A stretch of DNA of 64,000 bases from Cristatella mucedo (Eukaryota; Bryozoa; Phylactolaemata; Cristatellidae), in assembly GCA_009760855.2 (NCBI GenBank), contig WPIO01000111.1, positions 64,001 through 128,000 of the forward strand, in the 5' to 3' direction. Below the pieces are notes generated by a model that saw only the letters and a program-made list of their open reading frames with translations, was not told the DNA's origin and searched no databases. The position numbers and the translations under genes were made by a program. Shown piece by piece: positions 22,601 through 30,265 of the stretch (position 1 is the stretch's first letter; the number at the start of each line of letters is the position of its first letter).

Positions 22601-23343
22601 TTCGTTGTATAATAAACTAATGAGAGATCCTAGGCTTAAAGAAATTAGATGCTTTGATAAGAGTCTAGTTGGTTTCGAACATTCAAGAAAGACTACACTT
22701 CTAAACAAACCAATGTTTATAGGCGTTGCAATTCTTGATCTATCAAAATTACATATGCAAAGGTTTTACTATGACACTTTGAAGACTAAATTTAATGATA
22801 GATTAAGTTTATTATACACTGATACTGATTCATTAGTTGTTGATATTAAAAGTGAAAACTTTGAGAAAGCGATGTTTGAGATTGGTTTAATAAAGACGAG
22901 TTTGGTAAATTCAAAGATGAGATGGATGGGGCAAAGATTGATGAATTCATTGCTTTAGGACCAAAACTATATTCTGCTTCTTCTATTAGACCAATTATGA
23001 AAGCAAAGGGTGTTCCAAAAGAAGTAATTAGGAATTCAAAGATAACACATAGTGAATACATTCAATGTTTGTCTAGAGCAAATGAAATTTACATTGGTGA
23101 TCTTGATACCAAAGACTTTGATGAGGCACTTGATAGAGATTTCTACCGTATGACACAAAGTAAACACAATATTATTACGAAGAAACTTAAAAAAGAGCGC
23201 TGTCAGCATTTGAATCAAAGCGTTACTGGTTAGATTGTGGTTGTTGTAGTTATGCATACCGTCATTATAGAATAGAAGAGAGCGCTGGAAAATGTATTAA
23301 ATGTTTTTCTAATAGTAGTATAAATGCCCAAACGAAAGATTGA
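19617..23343 (+). pseudogene. polB: protein-primed family B DNA polymerase, broken (copy 1)
   Basis: This enzyme would replicate the element from its ends using a protein primer. Order of landmarks: an N-terminal region with 'NIKNKDKYCALWCVLRFLHP' and a 'FYCHRCI' finger (19847-20752); exonuclease motif 'CYADFESL' (about 20778); 'CWICTKEF' and 'GKFRGAAHKLCN', then 'FIHNLKGYDSHLI' (20980-21726); 'LYADVTLLAD' and palm motif A 'YWDATSLYP' (21726-22508); motif C 'YTDTDSL' (about 22815). Breaks: frameshifts near 19806, 20750, 20930, 21720, 22880 and 23190 and a TAA at 22506-22508. The lesions at 19806, 20930 and 22506 are also in copy 2. ATG 19617 follows TATATATG. Its 3' end overlaps the next small ORF. 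Confidence 0.9.
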
Positions 23344-23491
23344 AAGCGAAAAGGAAGAAGAAGTTGTGAGTAAAATAAAACCTTTTGATACTGAAAGAGA
23401 ATGGGAAGAACCAAGAGCAAAATGGTTTGGAGAAAAAGAAGTCAAACCAATTAAGAAAATTATATTAAAAAAAATCATTTCATTATTATAG
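23324..23491 (+). CDS. 55-aa basic/charged small protein
   Basis: Starts MPKRKIESEKEEEVV and ends in a hydrophobic 'IILKKIISLL'. Middle segment 'REWEEPRAKWFGEKEV'. It is intact in both virus-like copies (59164-59331 in copy 2). Its ATG overlaps the end of the polymerase frame and is preceded by 'agtataa'. Two Trp residues and strong charge are visible; no known domain. Conservation between copies while the upstream polymerase decays is mild support that it was a real gene. Confidence 0.6.
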   Translation: MPKRKIESEKEEEVVSKIKPFDTEREWEEPRAKWFGEKEVKPIKKIILKKIISLL

Positions 23492-23493
23492 AA

Positions 23494-23646
23494 ATGGAAA
23501 ACGAAAATCCAGAGTTTTTAAAAGTTGAAGAAAGCTCAATGGATATGGAGTCAATATCAGATACAGAATCCGAAGATCCTGATTATATACCTGAATCCAA
23601 ATCCGAATCCGGGTTTGAGTCTGCTGAAGATGACTTTACTTTTTAA
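23494..23646 (+). CDS. 50-aa acidic small protein
   Basis: Starts MENENPEFLKVEESS two bases after the previous stop; the ATG sits in 'ttatagaaatg'. The rest is Asp/Glu/Ser-rich ('DTESEDPDYIPE'). The stop at 23644 may be a frameshift product, because the homologous stretch in copy 2 stays open further (to about 59594) but has two earlier stops. Function unknown; strongly acidic. Confidence 0.5.
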   Translation: MENENPEFLKVEESSMDMESISDTESEDPDYIPESKSESGFESAEDDFTF

Positions 23647-23733
23647 ACACTGACGCTGATGATGTACCTTCATTTCGAAGTGATTATGTATATGAAGAAA
23701 ATGAATTATAAAAATATTTCTACTTATATAGAA

Positions 23734-23964
23734 ATGGACGTTTCGAGAATTCTAAGCTGTGAACAATCCAGAGATATGGCTGTAAAGATCTGTCTTTAAA
23801 AACTAAAAAGAAATGATCAACGTATAATTAGACACTCTCTTGATAAACTTATTCCAGATTTAGATAGTTCGTTTGTTAGAGTTCTTATAGAAATCTGTGA
23901 AGCTTCTGATAAACTAATTGATTGTAGAGGTAAGATAAATGAAATGCTTGAAGAAGCATCTTAG
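23734..23964 (+). pseudogene. small-paralogue family member 1 (broken)
   Basis: Begins MDVSRILSCEQSRDMAVKIC, then an in-frame TAA replaces the Gln codon seen at the same place in copy 2. The remainder reads 'IPDLDSSFVRVLIEICEASD', ending at a TAG near 23962. The family signature is an N-terminal 'SRIL.C', a central hydrophobic helix and a 'LL.ICDA.D' motif followed by a charged tail. No known domain recognised. The ATG follows TATATAGAA. Confidence 0.65.
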
Positions 23965-24048
23965 AAATCAAAAAGCCCAAAAACAAAACAAGGAGTACAA
24001 ATTAATTAATTTTATTAAACAATCTTAAACTTTATATAGGAATAAAAG

Positions 24049-24645
24049 ATGGATCAAAAAGTTTCGAGGATTCTTAATTGTGAGTATGCTGAAGAGATGG
24101 CTAGAGTATTTTGTGGTTTTCCAAGATGTCTGCTTGTGTTACTAAAGAGTTTCGTAGGAGTATTTATTTATTAGATAATTCAAAATTTTCTGTTCTTTTA
24201 CAGATTTGTGATTTATATGATATATTAAAAAAAGAGAATGTGAATAAGCTTATGAGTATTCAAAATATGAGAGTTTCATTTGTAGATTGGAACGTAAATA
24301 TAATGATTTAAGAAGTATTAATATGAAAAGGGATGGAACTAAAGAAGATGTAGAAAAGATTTATGAAAAAATTTCAAGAATTCTTTGTTGTGTTAATGCT
24401 TTAGCATTTGCAATTCTTATGGTTGAGTCTATTAGTTCTAGAACTTGTTTTTATAGTTCTATTAGTAGTTTTAATAGGAATTGCGGCATTCCTTTTGATC
24501 TTTATAAGAGTCTTTATGAATTAGATGATTCAAGGATTTCTGGCCTTTTAGATATTTGTGATGCGTATGATATATGTAGAAAAAGTGAAAAGGAATGTTC
24601 AAAAATAGAATATAATTATAATATGTTTTTTTCAAAGGTGTGAAA
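24049..24645 (+). pseudogene. small-paralogue family member 2, two units, frameshifted
   Basis: It begins MDQKVSRILNCEYAEEMARV, then changes frame near 24110 and again near 24290. The second unit (frame 24287-24643) has 'VEKIYEKISRILCC' and 'RISGLLDICDAYDICRKSEK'. It has the same two-unit layout as the intact neighbour at 24718-25320. The ATG follows 'tttatataggaataaaag', and the ~30 bp before it recurs before other family members. Confidence 0.65.
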
Positions 24646-24717
24646 GAACAATATGCTTAATTGTAGTAAATGTAAAAAAATCAATTAAACAATTTTTAAA
24701 CTTTATATAGGGAAAAA

Positions 24718-25320
24718 ATGGATGAAAGACTTTCGAGGATTTTTAATTGTGACTGTGCTGAATTGATGTTGAGAGAATATTGCGATCGTTCAAAGACTGC
24801 TTCTTTTTCTATTAAAGATATTAATAGAAGTCATTATTTATTAACTGATTCAAAAATTTCTGTTCTTTTGAAAATTTGTGATGCGGATGATATGTATAAA
24901 AGTAAAAAGATGGAGTATTCTAAAGAAGAATCAAAATATGAAAAAACTATTGAAGGTTTTAGACATAAATATACTCTTTTTGAAAATATTAATATGAAAA
25001 AGGACGGAGTTAAAGAAGATGTAGAAAAGATTTATGAAAAAATTTCAAGAATTCTTTGTTGTAGTGATGCTTTAGAAGTTGCAAAATCTATGTTTAATGT
25101 TGAAAGTTCTAACAGAATTCCTTCAGATTTTTATAAGAGTCTAAATGAATTAGATGATTCAAGAATTTCTGACCCTTTAGATATTTGTGATGCGAATGAT
25201 ATACGTAAAAAAAGTGAAATGGAATATTTAGAAGCAAAATATTATTACCTCAATTTTTTCAATTTATTTTTAGATAATTGTAGTAAAAAATCAATTAAAC
25301 AATTCTTAAACCATATATAG
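24718..25320 (+). CDS. small-paralogue family member 3, two-unit protein (200 aa)
   Basis: Intact. Unit 1 covers about residues 1-80 ('MDERLSRIFNCDCAELM', 'SKISVLLKICDADDMYKSKK'); a charged linker follows; unit 2 covers about 95-175 ('VEKIYEKISRILCCSDALEV', 'LNELDDSRISDPLDICDAND'). This is an internal duplication of the single-unit proteins encoded next to it. Conserved Cys and Asp and a helical, Lys/Glu-rich tail are visible. I recognise no known domain. It is preceded by 'caatttttaaactttatata' and 'ggg' before the ATG. It has no counterpart in copy 2. Confidence 0.7.
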   Translation: MDERLSRIFNCDCAELMLREYCDRSKTASFSIKDINRSHYLLTDSKISVLLKICDADDMYKSKKMEYSKEESKYEKTIEGFRHKYTLFENINMKKDGVKEDVEKIYEKISRILCCSDALEVAKSMFNVESSNRIPSDFYKSLNELDDSRISDPLDICDANDIRKKSEMEYLEAKYYYLNFFNLFLDNCSKKSIKQFLNHI

Positions 25321-25323
25321 GAA

Positions 25324-25590
25324 ATGGATTTTGATGAAAAGTTTGAAAAGGTTCTTGGGAATTTTTATGTACGTAATATTATATCTTCAATTTGTTATCG
25401 TCTGTTAGGAGGGTGTGGACCTGAATCTGTTGTTTATTGTAAATCTTATAAAATGATAAAAGAATTAGACCCATTATTTATTGACACACTTTTTGAGATT
25501 GCTAATCAATATGAACGTATTGATAAATCTAAGATGAAATTAGAAAATGAGGCTACAAAAGTGTACGAGAATAGAAAATCAAATATTTAA
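25324..25590 (+). CDS. small-paralogue family member 4 (88 aa)
   Basis: Begins MDFDEKFEKVLGNFYVRNII and has 'IKELDPLFIDTLFEIANQYE' where the family has 'LL.ICDA.D'. It is a diverged single-unit member, closest in pattern to the ORF at 60249-60497 in copy 2. It starts three bases after the previous stop within 'ccatatataggaaatgg', so the motif overlaps the preceding stop codon. Function unknown. Confidence 0.6.
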   Translation: MDFDEKFEKVLGNFYVRNIISSICYRLLGGCGPESVVYCKSYKMIKELDPLFIDTLFEIANQYERIDKSKMKLENEATKVYENRKSNI

Positions 25591-25610
25591 ACCTCATATA
25601 GGAAAGAAAG

Positions 25611-25868
25611 ATGGATCAAAAAGTTTCAAGAATTCTTTGTTGTAAGTATGCTATAAGAATTGCTAAAAAGTTTTGTGGTTTTGAGGATGACACACCATAC
25701 ATCCCTACAGATTTTTATAAGTATATGTTTAAACTATCTGCAGCACAAATTTGGGTTCTTTTAGATGTTTGTGATGCATATGATAAGATGAAAAAGAAAG
25801 AAAGAAAATATACTTCAGCATTTGATAAATTTCATCAAATATTTGATGGTGTAAAAATAAAAAAATAA
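25611..25868 (+). CDS. small-paralogue family member 5 (85 aa)
   Basis: Intact: 'MDQKVSRILCCKYAIRIAKK', 'IPTDFYKYMFKLS', 'WVLLDVCDAYDKMKKKERKY'. It is the clearest single-unit form: N-terminal signature, proline-containing middle, hydrophobic 'LLDVCDAYD' and charged C-terminus. Copy 2 carries the orthologue at 59930-60184 with one internal TGA. The ATG is preceded by 'tcatataggaaagaaag'. Confidence 0.7.
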   Translation: MDQKVSRILCCKYAIRIAKKFCGFEDDTPYIPTDFYKYMFKLSAAQIWVLLDVCDAYDKMKKKERKYTSAFDKFHQIFDGVKIKK

Positions 25869-25909
25869 TTACTTTTACATATAAGTAATTTTCTTTTTTT
25901 ATATAGGAA

Positions 25910-26377
25910 ATGCAGAACGACTTTACAGACCCCAATCTTGCTACTAGTGCTACTCTCCTGAAGTCTTACGTTGATTATCTTGTTAGGTCAAGAATGACTG
26001 CATACGATTCCCAAACACTTGATTCAGATATTTCAGTTATGACCGAAAATTCAGTTAAGAAGTTCTATCTCGATGAATGTGATATCGAGGCTCAAAAGAT
26101 TATAACTGCCGGCTTAACTGATGTAACAGCCAATCTTGAATCTACTGTTAGGTCTAAAGTAGATGCACTTCTTGACGATCCTTCTGAGATCTCTGGCTAT
26201 ACAACATGGATTGCATCTCAACTTCCAACACTCTCAACAGTTATTTCAGGATTTTCAGGAGTTAAACCAGACATCTCTGGAATCGTTAAAGACGAGTGTT
26301 ATGCAGTTCTTCCTGATCTATCTGAAGGTGTTAGAGCAAGACAAAAGGCTACTGCTGCAGCTCTAGAAGCACAATGA
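25910..26377 (+). CDS. 155-aa protein of unknown function
   Basis: Starts MQNDFTDPNLATSATLL after 'tttttatataggaa'. The protein is Ser/Thr/Asp-rich, without Cys clusters, and predicted largely helical, with repeated 'D(I/V)SG' turns ('KPDISGIVKDECYAVLPDLS'). It ends in an Ala-rich helix. Codon usage is less AT-biased than in the paralogue array. The homologue in copy 2 (60554) is about 90% identical until a premature stop. Its high conservation and position among replication-side genes do not reveal a function; a DNA-binding or virion role is possible. Confidence 0.65.
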   Translation: MQNDFTDPNLATSATLLKSYVDYLVRSRMTAYDSQTLDSDISVMTENSVKKFYLDECDIEAQKIITAGLTDVTANLESTVRSKVDALLDDPSEISGYTTWIASQLPTLSTVISGFSGVKPDISGIVKDECYAVLPDLSEGVRARQKATAAALEAQ

Positions 26378-26433
26378 GCATAATTAATTTAATTAAAACA
26401 AAAATAGACATTATATATATATATATATATATA

Positions 26434-26822
26434 GAAATTGGTGTTGAAACGAGGATTAGGAATTGCCTTAATGAAGTTCAAGGTCAACAGCATTCAAATT
26501 TTAAGATTTGTTCATATCCCATGGGTAGAATTGAAGACATTAGATCAACATTACTAAACGCTGTTAAACTAGTTATTGAATACAAAGCTTTAAGAATCAA
26601 TCACTCTGAACCAGAAATCGCTAACATATTTACTAAAGATGGTTCAATCTTTGAAGAGTTTCTCAATGACTTAAAAATAGAAAAAATGAATAAAATTAAA
26701 TCAGAAGCTTACTCTAAAAAATAGAACTAACAAAACAAATAAAAAAATAAATAGATCAAGGAAAAGACTTTGAACCTCCGGAAGAGTTGATTGAAGAGAC
26801 TATGGATTGGCGGATTTAAAAA
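26434..26822 (+). pseudogene. CxxC protein, broken (copy 1)
   Basis: Homologue of the intact 129-aa ORF at 61063-61452. Here the ATG position reads TTG ('tatagaaattggtg'), and several stops appear after 'IKSEAYSKK' from about 26722. The segment 'LCAA'-free, single 'FKICSYPMG' keeps only one Cys of the CxxC pair. Confidence 0.65.
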
Positions 26823-26845
26823 AATATTTACAAAAATATAGAAAA

Positions 26846-27245
26846 ATGCCAGATTTGAGAAAAGATTTTGCTGTTAAAAAATATGAAGAGACTGTTAAAT
26901 TTAATAACAAAATTAGGGGATGCCTAATAAAAACTAACTTGAGCTATATATGTAATTAAATTTATAAATATAGTAATAGCATTAGGAGTAACTGTTTCAA
27001 GTACTTATATTCAAGTATTACCATCTATTAGCCATGCTGTAACTTTCTTTTCAGCTCTATCTGTAATTTTTGTATCAGTTGATGGTGTGCTTACAGAAAT
27101 AGACAAACGTAAAAGGAATGCTGTAAGTTCTAATTATTAAATTATCTCAAAGATTAGTAACGCTTTATCTGATGAGGAGATTACAAAAGAAGAGTTTGAA
27201 GGACTTGTATTAGGAAACTCACAAACTGAAATTAATGTTGGCTAA
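26846..27245 (+). pseudogene. two-helix membrane protein, broken (copy 1)
   Basis: Homologue of 61480-61878. It begins MPDLRKDFAVKKYEETVKF and then frameshifts near 26930 ('ataaaaactaacttgagc'); the hydrophobic segments continue in another frame with a TAA at about 27138. Its end overlaps the convergent integrase remnant by 14 bp. Confidence 0.65.
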
Positions 27246-27795
27246 CAACTTGTAACTCCTCTCTAACAAAACTTCTCTTAATATCATTTACGAAATATCT
27301 AGTCGGTTTTTCTCTTAATACCATTATTCTAAGAATAGTATGTTTAGTTAAACTCCATATTGGGTCTGTAGCTCTTCTTCTTTTTTCATCTTCTCCCTCA
27401 CCCGGTTCTAACAAATACCTAACGGGTGTGTTAAGTTTTAATAGCTTTTCGCCATGGTATTTTGGTTTCTTTAGTCCTACCTCTTCTTTTTTTATTGCCT
27501 TTGCAGGTTCTTCACCAATCATTCTTGTAACACTATTATTTAGATACTCAATGATCTTTGGTAGATTATCAACCCACTCTTTATTTCTAGTATAATCTCC
27601 TTTATTAATACTTTCTAATTCTTTTTCATACTGAGCAATGAATGCTCTTTCAGCACCGGTTCTATTCATTCTTTCAACTAATGCAACACTCTTTTTAGTA
27701 GTACCATTGATGATTTGTGTTTCATGTTTTTTTCATTTCTTTAGCAAACTCTCCTTTAAACTCTGACCCAGGATCAACCGTCATTTTCTGTTGTT
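27232..27795 (-). pseudogene. retroviral-type integrase, C-terminal remnant (copy 1)
   Basis: The upstream part (about 27680-27795) reads 'VDPGSEFKGEF' (second catalytic Asp), then after a frameshift in an A-run 'IINGTTKKSVALVERMNRT' (catalytic Glu). The open frame 27232-27669 continues with 'WVDNLPKIIEYLNNSVTRMI' and the C-terminal 'ATDPIWSLTKHTILRIMVL'. The zinc-binding N-terminus and first catalytic Asp are missing: before 27795 the sequence does not match an integrase. The gene would insert the element into host DNA, but this copy cannot. It is convergent with the membrane-protein gene. Confidence 0.85.
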
Positions 27796-27858
27796 AAAGG
27801 TAAACACAAAGCAACAAAATTAAAAGAGTTAATAGTTTTAATAGTTCATTTATACTTC

Positions 27859-28719
27859 TCAGGAGGGTACATAGCTAACTAAGAGGTTTACTTTTAGTTT
27901 TCCAGTACTATCAACAAAGTAATACTCTGTCGGTAATCTAGAAAAATATACATAGTACTTTAAGTTAACACCTGTTGTTGAAGTATTTATAGCTCTTACA
28001 TCACCAGATACTACTGCTGTATCAGTATTAGGTTTTAGAAATACACAATTAGATGCTCCAACAACCATAACGTTAAGGATCATTATAGGTGGAGACATTT
28101 TATTTGTCCATGAGTAAGGGGTTGATAGATTTAAAATTGAGTTTAATGCTTTAGGGTCCATTGAGATTGATATTACTTCCGTTATTTTTTTAAGTGTTTT
28201 ATCTACATAATTCTTTGTAGCAACATCCAAAGGGTTGACAGGCTCTGCAACATTAGTAATTACGTTACCACCCATATTGATATTTGTTGTTGAAGGAAAT
28301 GCTTTAAGCAATACATCTCTTTTTAGACCACCATACGTAACACAATAGTCATCATTTAATAAAACTGGATTAGTATTACCAGAATTCCAATAAGTAGATG
28401 TTATGGCTTTACCATTCATGTCTAAATCTCCTAGCATTGTATCACCAGTCTTCTTAACATAATTGTTTACTTGTGAAACGTTTACACCATCGGTAGGGTT
28501 AACACCTGCTCCTAGATTTTTAATACGTTTACCACCAAGATTCATTGTTATTCCTGTATTAACGACAAAGTTAGCGTCAGCATAGGCTTTTGTAACAGCG
28601 TCATAGTCATTGACAGAGCCAGCTAAGTTTATAATTCTATTACCATTTGCATCAAGATCAGAAAGAATGAATCCATTATTCTTCGATACATAGTCCTTGG
28701 TGTGAAACTTTTTGTTCAT
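27859..28719 (-). CDS. fibre-like protein with phage tail-fibre repeats (286 aa)
   Basis: Intact. Residues about 15-175 hold four copies of a repeat found in phage tail and collar fibres: 'LSDLDANGNRIINL' with 'NDYDAVTKAYAD'; 'MNLGGKRIKNLGAGVNPTDG'; 'MLGDLDMNGKAIT'; and 'INMGGNVITNVAEP' with 'NPLDVATKNYVDK'. A different C-terminal domain (about 190-286, beta-rich) could be the receptor-binding knob. Such repeats form trimeric fibres, so this may project from the capsid vertex; that role is inferred. The ATG follows 'tatatatatag' directly on the minus strand. Confidence 0.8.
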   Translation of the reverse strand: MNKKFHTKDYVSKNNGFILSDLDANGNRIINLAGSVNDYDAVTKAYADANFVVNTGITMNLGGKRIKNLGAGVNPTDGVNVSQVNNYVKKTGDTMLGDLDMNGKAITSTYWNSGNTNPVLLNDDYCVTYGGLKRDVLLKAFPSTTNINMGGNVITNVAEPVNPLDVATKNYVDKTLKKITEVISISMDPKALNSILNLSTPYSWTNKMSPPIMILNVMVVGASNCVFLKPNTDTAVVSGDVRAINTSTTGVNLKYYVYFSRLPTEYYFVDSTGKLKVNLLVSYVPS

Positions 28720-28850
28720 CTATATATATATTTATTAATATTTTAGATCTCTCTAACACTTCTTTGACCACTGGAATAATTCTTACAAATCTAAGCGGAT
28801 CTTCTTCTTCAAGTACTTGTATCTCTACTTTTTTAATATAGTATTTGATA

Positions 28851-29527
28851 TCATAACCAAGTTTTTTTATTGTTAAAACGACAATATTCAGAAATTATAT
28901 CAAATTCAAAGTCAAAGTACTTCTCATCTTTACGTAAAAACATAACAAGTGGTTCACGTATTGGTATATCAAATTCATAAGTTGTTGGAATTCTAACTGT
29001 TCCTGCAGCAACATAGTCTTTAGGTACATCATAGCAATTCAAACCTGGAACGAATATTTCAAATTCACTATAAAAACATCTTCTAAGCTTTAACACATGT
29101 AAACCAAGTAGGCACTGTGCAATATATTGTTTTGGTATAAAATCTTTTTCAATAGTTCTACTCCATAAACATTTTATTTCTATTAGAGTATCTTGATCAA
29201 TAACTCCATCTGGAGAATAACGATAAACCCCATCACTAGTAAAACACTCATTTGAATTCTTAATACTTCTATTCAACTTCATTTCTAGAAATTTAGCTGC
29301 TATTGGTTCGAATACTTTACCAAATAACATTTGTGGAAATCTCATAGGTTGAGAGTTAGCTATATATTTTTTAGTTTTCTATTTGAAACTAATTCTACAT
29401 CACAATCAGTTTGTGAACCAAATATCATATCATTTCCTAAAACCAAATACACCTCTGATCCACCAATATTTAACTTCATAGAACTTTTCCACTCATCCGA
29501 ACCTTGTATGAAATTTGTTTTTTGCAT
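28851..29527 (-). pseudogene. YqaJ / lambda-exonuclease-like nuclease, one frameshift
   Basis: Start at 29527: 'MQKTNFIQGSDEW' gives the N-terminal Gln-Gly-x-x-x-Trp region of YqaJ-like nucleases. A TAG at about 29360 ends that frame, and the rest continues in frame 28851-29345 with 'GKVFEPIAAKFLEM', 'SPDGVIDQDTLIEIKCLWSR' (PD-(D/E)xK catalytic core) and 'PKQYIAQCLLGLHVL'. This family digests or processes DNA ends during viral recombination and replication. Apart from the single break the domain is complete. Confidence 0.8.
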
Positions 29528-29548
29528 TATATTTAGTTATTATATTTC

Positions 29549-30265
29549 TTAAATATCTAATGGATTGTAAAGAGACCTTCCTCTACTACAAACAAAGGGA
29601 GTTCCATTTCTATTAGATGTTAATTCCAAAGTGTTCTCACAGATAGTGATATAATGAATCAAAATCGTAGGTACAGCAGCAGCCGTAATTTCAGGTTGTG
29701 CTTGTATATTTCCAGCAGCGGCAATAGCAGCACTAACACCGGGTATTGTAAAATTGAAGTCAATAGTTACATCAAGTTTTGTTCCTGATCTAAGAGGTTG
29801 CTCGTTATATTGTAGATCGATAACATGAATAGGATAAAGAGTTAACCATTCTGGAAAGGTAACACCAACAGGTACATTTAGTTCATTTGATCCGAGGAAC
29901 TGTTTCCTAAATGAAGTAAAATCAAGATAAGGAGTTGAACATTTGGCGTCTTTTGGATAGCCATTTCTTAGAACCGCTGGATATTGTTTTATTCCATTAG
30001 CAACTACTGAGACACCTTTAATATCACAATGATTGAAAGTGCAAGGGTTTCCAGTGTAGCTATTAAATTTATTTTGGTTTTGAGCTGCAACAATTAACCA
30101 CCTAACTTTATCAAGTTCATTCTGAAAAGTTAGTGTCTTTGTAAATTTAAGATTTGAATTGTAACTTGATATACTAACGGTTTCATATCGTCTAACTCTA
30201 TAATTTAGTCTAAGTTTCTTTAACCTTTCACTCGAAATATCAGCAAGTGATTTTTTAATGCTCAT
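29549..30265 (-). CDS. major capsid protein, C-terminal jelly-roll half (238 aa)
   Basis: 'LNYRVRRYETV', 'LDKVRWLIVAAQNQNKFNSY', 'FNHCDIKGVSVVANGIKQYP', 'TILIHYITICENTLEL' follow the order seen in the second jelly roll of Polinton/adintovirus double-jelly-roll capsid proteins. Its ATG overlaps the stop of the upstream half as ATGA at 30262-30265. The two frames together are about 533 aa, the usual size of the whole protein. Either the gene is split into two coupled ORFs or one indel separates the halves. Confidence 0.8.
   Translation of the reverse strand: MSIKKSLADISSERLKKLRLNYRVRRYETVSISSYNSNLKFTKTLTFQNELDKVRWLIVAAQNQNKFNSYTGNPCTFNHCDIKGVSVVANGIKQYPAVLRNGYPKDAKCSTPYLDFTSFRKQFLGSNELNVPVGVTFPEWLTLYPIHVIDLQYNEQPLRSGTKLDVTIDFNFTIPGVSAAIAAAGNIQAQPEITAAAVPTILIHYITICENTLELTSNRNGTPFVCSRGRSLYNPLDI

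Noticed and set aside
23700-25870. CRISPR-like array, because of the repeated ~30-bp leaders
   Set aside because: Leaders are 0.3-0.9 kb apart, separated by coding units, in eukaryotic DNA; no spacer pattern.
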